This document shows, in pieces, positions 60,885 through 64,000 of a DNA stretch of 64,000 nucleotides. The translations under genes were made by a program, and so were the position numbers. Position 1 is the first letter of the stretch, and every line of letters starts with the position of its first letter. The stretch comes from Myxococcales bacterium. GTDB taxonomy: Bacteria; Myxococcota_A; Polyangia; Polyangiales; Polyangiaceae. The notes below the pieces were generated by a model. The model saw only the letters and a list, made by a program, of their open reading frames with translations, made no database searches and was not told the DNA's origin. The stretch spans positions 124,001 through 188,000 of the forward strand of contig JADJCA010000031.1 in NCBI GenBank assembly GCA_016703425.1. The letters run 5' to 3'.

Positions 60885-61568
60885 ATGAAGCGGAAGAGTC
60901 TTGCTTGGGTGTTGGTCGGCGGCGCGGCGTTTGGCCTCGCGGCGATGGATCTCGCGGCCTGTTCGTCGACGAGCACGGGAACGGGGCTCCCCTCCGGCGC
61001 CACGGAAACCGACGGCGCTACTGGTAAGGATGGCAGCAGCGCCACAGGCGAAGGCGGCACCACGAAGACCGACGGCGGCGGCGGCAGCACGGACGCGGGC
61101 AAGGAGTGCGGTACGCCCGATGAGCTCCGGCCCCGCCCGAAGGACGACGCAGGCAACCCGTTCAAGAACTTCCTCTGCCCCTTCAGCGCCCCGGCGGGCC
61201 AGAAGTGGGACTACTGCGACAGCGGCACGCACTGCTGCGTTCCTCCGGCCAACGCCGGCCTCGAGTCGACGTGTGAAGCAACCTGCCCGACGGCCGCTGA
61301 CGGCGGCCCCTTCGACGGTCGCGACATCGAGTGCCTCGACCCGATCGACTGCTCGGGCGGCAAGATCTGCTGCGGCATCGGTCAGATGCTTCAAGACCCC
61401 GTGTGCTTGAACCGCTTCGGCAAGGGCTTCCGCGGCACCAAGTGCGCGGCGTCCTGCGACGACAGCGCGGGCGAGTTCACCTTGTGCCAGCAGGCGTCGC
61501 ACTGCAGCGGCGGCAAGACCTGCGAGCCGGGCTCGGCTTCCGGCGCGGACTTCGGCGTCTGCCTCTGA
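60885..61568 (+). CDS. Cys-rich lipoprotein of unknown function
   Basis: 227 residues. Lipobox LAAC (Cys about 26), Gly/Thr/Asp/Ser linker to about 72, then about 16 cysteines in pairs (CDSGTHCCVPP, GKICCGIG, CAASCDD, GKTCEPG). Similar to the other Cys-rich surface lipoproteins here. ATG with AGGAGG upstream. Followed by a strong terminator. Confidence 0.7.
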   Translation: MKRKSLAWVLVGGAAFGLAAMDLAACSSTSTGTGLPSGATETDGATGKDGSSATGEGGTTKTDGGGGSTDAGKECGTPDELRPRPKDDAGNPFKNFLCPFSAPAGQKWDYCDSGTHCCVPPANAGLESTCEATCPTAADGGPFDGRDIECLDPIDCSGGKICCGIGQMLQDPVCLNRFGKGFRGTKCAASCDDSAGEFTLCQQASHCSGGKTCEPGSASGADFGVCL

Positions 61569-61595
61569 GCCGCTGAGCGAACCGACAAAGTGCGG

Positions 61596-61626
61596 ACGGG
61601 CGACGTCGAGAGACGCCGCCCGTTTT
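61596..61626. terminator. Bidirectional terminator (copy 1 of a repeated element)
   Basis: Stem ACGGGCGaCGTC/GACGcCGCCCGT with GAGA loop and TTTT; arms pair over 11 of 12 positions. It lies between two convergent genes and fits both. A copy of it and of about 30 bases before it recurs at 63446-63514. Confidence 0.75.
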
Positions 61627-61668
61627 GCGCTTTGTGCCGCGTTCGTCAGCGCCGCCGCGTCAGACCGA

Positions 61669-63066
61669 TCAGAACGGGTAGAGAAACTCGCCGGTGCTCA
61701 CGCCCTTTCCGAGGGCCGGGTTGTCGGCGTCCCGCGTGAAGGCGTACACGGTGAAGCGGCCCGCCGAAAATGCCATGCACTGGGTCACGAGGCTCGCGTC
61801 GACGCGGGACGGGTAGCAGGGGCGAGTCGTTCCGCTCTCGGTGATGATCCCGCGCCCGCCCTCGAAGACGTCGATGCGCTTGCCGGTGGCGTTCGTGACC
61901 AAATAGGAGCCGGTGGGCGTGACGCCAGTGCTCGCCGCGACGCCGCCTTGTGGCGAATAGGTGCAGCCCTGCGGCGAGCACTTGAGCACGTGCATGACGT
62001 TGCCGAGCTTGACCGCGTAGCCAAAGGGGAACGGCGTCATGGTCGGCGGCGGCGCGGGCGCTACGTCGAACTCCGCGATGCGCGCTCCCCCGGTCCAGAC
62101 CTCGACGCGGGTGTCGACCGCGCCGGTGTACAAGGGCCCTCCGTTTCTGCCGAGCTCCGCGGCGCCAGTGCTCTTGTTCAGGATGATGACCGTTGTGGCC
62201 GTCGTCGCGAGCGAGAGCGTGTTGCTGACGACCATGCGAAGTTGCGGCAACTGCCCGCCGGCGGCCGGGTTGGTGCCGAGGCCGTAGGTGCCGGCGATGG
62301 CGAGCGTGGCGGTCATCTCTCCTTTGGCGCCCGCCTTGTCGAAGAGCACGCCCTTGGTTGAGGGAGCTGTCGAGACCTCGATGCGCTGCGTCTCCGCCGG
62401 CAGGCGCGGCGACGCCGCCGAGATCTCCTGAAGGATGGGCCCGAGTGATTGAATCTCCCCGGGGAGATAGGAGCCGCGGTCGGCGTAGGCCTCGGCGACA
62501 TCCGCCCCGCTGATGGTCTGGTCGTCGCCGTCGCTGTTCGCGCTCAGTTGAATGCGCCTCGCCAGCGTCTGCAGGCCCGCGCTCAGGGACGCGATGGGGT
62601 GTTGAATGGCTTGAGGCGTGTAGGCGTCGACCACGTTGAACTGGACCGACGGTGCCGTCGACTGGGCGGGCGCGGCCGGCCCGATCTCAAGGATGGCCCA
62701 CAGCTTCGGGAGCATGGCCCGCTCCGCAGGAAAGAGCGTGTGCACGTGCGCCGGCGACTCGAGCGCCGCGAGCTCGTCGACACCGAGGGCGCCGTTTGGC
62801 GGCGAGTTCGCGATGATGCCGTCGGCGCGCTTCGCGAGCTGTGCTTCGTCGGGCTTGAGGTAGCCCACCTTCACGAGCATCTCGATGCTCCGCGCACCCC
62901 AGTAGTCCTTGGCCGGGCTTACGCTCGGCGACTGGATGGTGTTGCCCTTGCGCGGTGTGGCGGCCTCGCTGAGCGCGTCCGCCGTCTCGCCTTGTTCCTC
63001 TCCATCGCGAGTTCCGCCGCACGCGGCGAGACACATCGCAAGCCCAACAACCGATTTAAGTTTCAT
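61669..63066 (-). CDS. Lipoprotein of unknown function with an EF-hand-like segment
   Basis: 465 residues. Lipobox LAAC (Cys about 16), an N-terminal helical region, and at about 172-195 a segment rich in acidic residues (SANSDGDDQTISGADVAE) resembling an EF-hand/dockerin-type calcium loop. The C-terminal half is beta-rich. ATG at 63066. No enzyme motif. Confidence 0.65.
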   Translation of the reverse strand: MKLKSVVGLAMCLAACGGTRDGEEQGETADALSEAATPRKGNTIQSPSVSPAKDYWGARSIEMLVKVGYLKPDEAQLAKRADGIIANSPPNGALGVDELAALESPAHVHTLFPAERAMLPKLWAILEIGPAAPAQSTAPSVQFNVVDAYTPQAIQHPIASLSAGLQTLARRIQLSANSDGDDQTISGADVAEAYADRGSYLPGEIQSLGPILQEISAASPRLPAETQRIEVSTAPSTKGVLFDKAGAKGEMTATLAIAGTYGLGTNPAAGGQLPQLRMVVSNTLSLATTATTVIILNKSTGAAELGRNGGPLYTGAVDTRVEVWTGGARIAEFDVAPAPPPTMTPFPFGYAVKLGNVMHVLKCSPQGCTYSPQGGVAASTGVTPTGSYLVTNATGKRIDVFEGGRGIITESGTTRPCYPSRVDASLVTQCMAFSAGRFTVYAFTRDADNPALGKGVSTGEFLYPF

Positions 63067-63529
63067 GGTGTGTGGGTGAGCAACCGTCGTGCCCCTAACG
63101 CGGTGGGACCTTTAGGGGACGCCCGTCGCACAGTTCGAGATCGCTGTCGGCGCAACGCAGCGTTCGGCCGCAGCTGGCTCGCACCTGTCGGAACGACCGT
63201 TCGCGTTCGTCGGGCGCCCCCGCGCGAAGGCCGCTTGCCGCAAATTGCGGCTCTGCGAACGCTGCGCGCCCCGACTTTGCGCCACGGGGCCCGAAGCAGA
63301 CCCGCGTGAGTGCGAGGCGTTCCGATCCGGGCGCGGACCATGAACGGCGACACAGAAGACGTCCTGGGCGAAACGTTCACCACGCCGGGAGCCGAGAGCG
63401 ATCGACGCGAGCGCGGACCGCTGCTTTCGTGGACGACTGCTCGCTGAGCCGCAGTGCGAACCGACAAAGACGAAACGGGCGACGTCGAAAGACGCCGCCC
63501 GTTCTTGCTTCGTCCGGAAGCGGTGGAGC
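63067..63529. other. Intergenic region with a second copy of the terminator element
   Basis: No gene recognised. Small open frames exist in both directions without family support. CCGCAAATTGCGG (63238-63250) is a near-perfect palindrome. The repeated terminator lies at its right end. Confidence 0.45.
63446..63514. repeat. Second copy of a terminator-containing element
   Basis: GAGCCGC-N-GTGCGAACCGACAAAG then a hairpin ACGGGCGaCGTC/GACGcCGCCCGT (63475-63502) and TTCTTGCTT. It matches 61567-61628 at most positions. Both lie at gene 3' ends; read on the minus strand the tail is T-rich, so it can end the gene at 63530. Confidence 0.65.
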
Positions 63530-64000
63530 TCAGGGAAGGACCAGGCCGGTGGACTCCTTCGTCACCGTGATCGCACCAACGGTGGCCTTGAGGCGCACCG
63601 TCGTGGCGCCGCCCGCGGGCGTAACGGCGGCGGGGTTCGTGAGCGTGGCCTTCACGAAACTATTCACGTTTGGCCAGTTATAGAAGACCGTCTTTGCGAC
63701 GCAGATGGCGGACTTGCTGGTTCCCGAGGTGATGCACTCGGAGTCGCCAGAACGGGTGCACGAGCAGCCGCTCGAAGTCCCATCCCGTAGCCGTCGACGA
63801 ACCCGCTGGTGATGCCGAAGGTGACATTGCGCCCCGACGCCGGCGCCACGACCTGGGCGACCAGCGAGGCGGCCGGTCCAGCAACCGAATTGAGCTGGAA
63901 GTCGAGGAAGCGCCGCTGAACTCACGCGTCGCCCCGATGCCCACGTCGGCAAAGCTGGGAGAGGGAACGTGGAATAGACGTCGCTGGGGATGTCCGTAAG
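63530..64000 (-). CDS. C-terminal part of a secreted or surface protein, probably with two frameshifts (runs off the window)
   Basis: The last about 75 residues (SGCSCTRSGDS, KSAICVAKTVFYNWPNVN, VRLKATVGAITVTKESTG) are in the frame ending at 63530. Upstream text continues in other frames: FGITSGFVDGYG up to about 63785, and SFADVGIGATREFSG beyond about 63910. This gives a plausible beta-rich protein if two single-base indels are repaired. Family unknown; the start is outside the window. Confidence 0.45.
   Translation of the reverse strand, partial: LTDIPSDVYSTFPLPALPTWASGRRVSSAALPRLPAQFGCWTGRLAGRPGRGAGVGAQCHLRHHQRVRRRLRDGTSSGCSCTRSGDSECITSGTSKSAICVAKTVFYNWPNVNSFVKATLTNPAAVTPAGGATTVRLKATVGAITVTKESTGLVLP

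Overview
The window looks like chromosome from a Polyangia-type myxobacterium (Myxococcota). The evidence is about 70% GC with strong third-position GC bias, many GTG/TTG starts, several Hanks-type Ser/Thr kinases, about a dozen lipoproteins with Ala/Asp/Gly/Thr-rich linkers, and DUF3857, DUF4139 and PEGA-type envelope proteins. No rRNA, tRNA, CRISPR array, prophage or plasmid replication gene was recognised. The only mobile-element gene is a REP-associated tyrosine transposase.

Layout. 1-0.6 kb: 5' part of alaS (minus). 0.9-4.8 kb: a small membrane gene facing a compact minus-strand operon of five genes (membrane protein, Lgt-like transferase, 40-residue membrane peptide, ferritin-like diiron protein, Tes/methanopterin-methylase-type radical SAM enzyme), which may be an uncharacterised lipid-modification locus. 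4.8-20.4 kb: lipoproteins, a fatty-acid-hydroxylase family protein, an FGE-domain lipoprotein, a MalY-type beta-lyase, a DUF4139 protein, a Ser/Thr kinase, a MaoC hydratase, a TPR protein and a secreted trypsin-like protease. Between the last two lies about 1.3 kb of degenerate 21-bp tandem repeat arranged in blocks of alternating orientation. 20.4-24.5 kb: short direct repeats, the transposase, a glycosyltransferase, a HEAT-repeat protein and a thioredoxin-fold lipoprotein. 24.6-32.6 kb: lysine/peptidoglycan genes dapE-dapD with ndk, an FHA-GGDEF diguanylate cyclase, a cyclophilin, sucCD and a di-CXXCH lipoprotein. 32.7-44.2 kb: O-methyltransferase-family protein, glycosyltransferase 2, RlpA/expansin-like lipoprotein, 2-oxoglutarate oxygenase, YkgJ-type protein, a Ser/Thr kinase fused to PilZ, a second membrane kinase with a PEGA/TPR partner, and a GMC oxidoreductase. 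44.3-64 kb: lipoproteins, mdh and icd, a tandem DUF3857/transglutaminase-like pair, yebC-ruvC, lolA, a SPPY-type methyltransferase, a 2Fe-2S ferredoxin, and Cys-rich or unknown lipoproteins.

Functional themes are central metabolism (sucCD, icd, mdh, dapDE, ndk), lipoprotein and envelope biogenesis (Lgt-like, LolA, many lipoproteins, DUF3857 proteins) and signalling (three Ser/Thr kinases, one reading c-di-GMP through PilZ, plus an FHA-GGDEF cyclase).

An important caveat is that at least nine genes, including dapE, show single-base disruptions where the family continues in another frame. All but one look isolated and sit in otherwise well-conserved genes. Consensus indel errors are more likely than pseudogenes, so these genes are annotated across the break.
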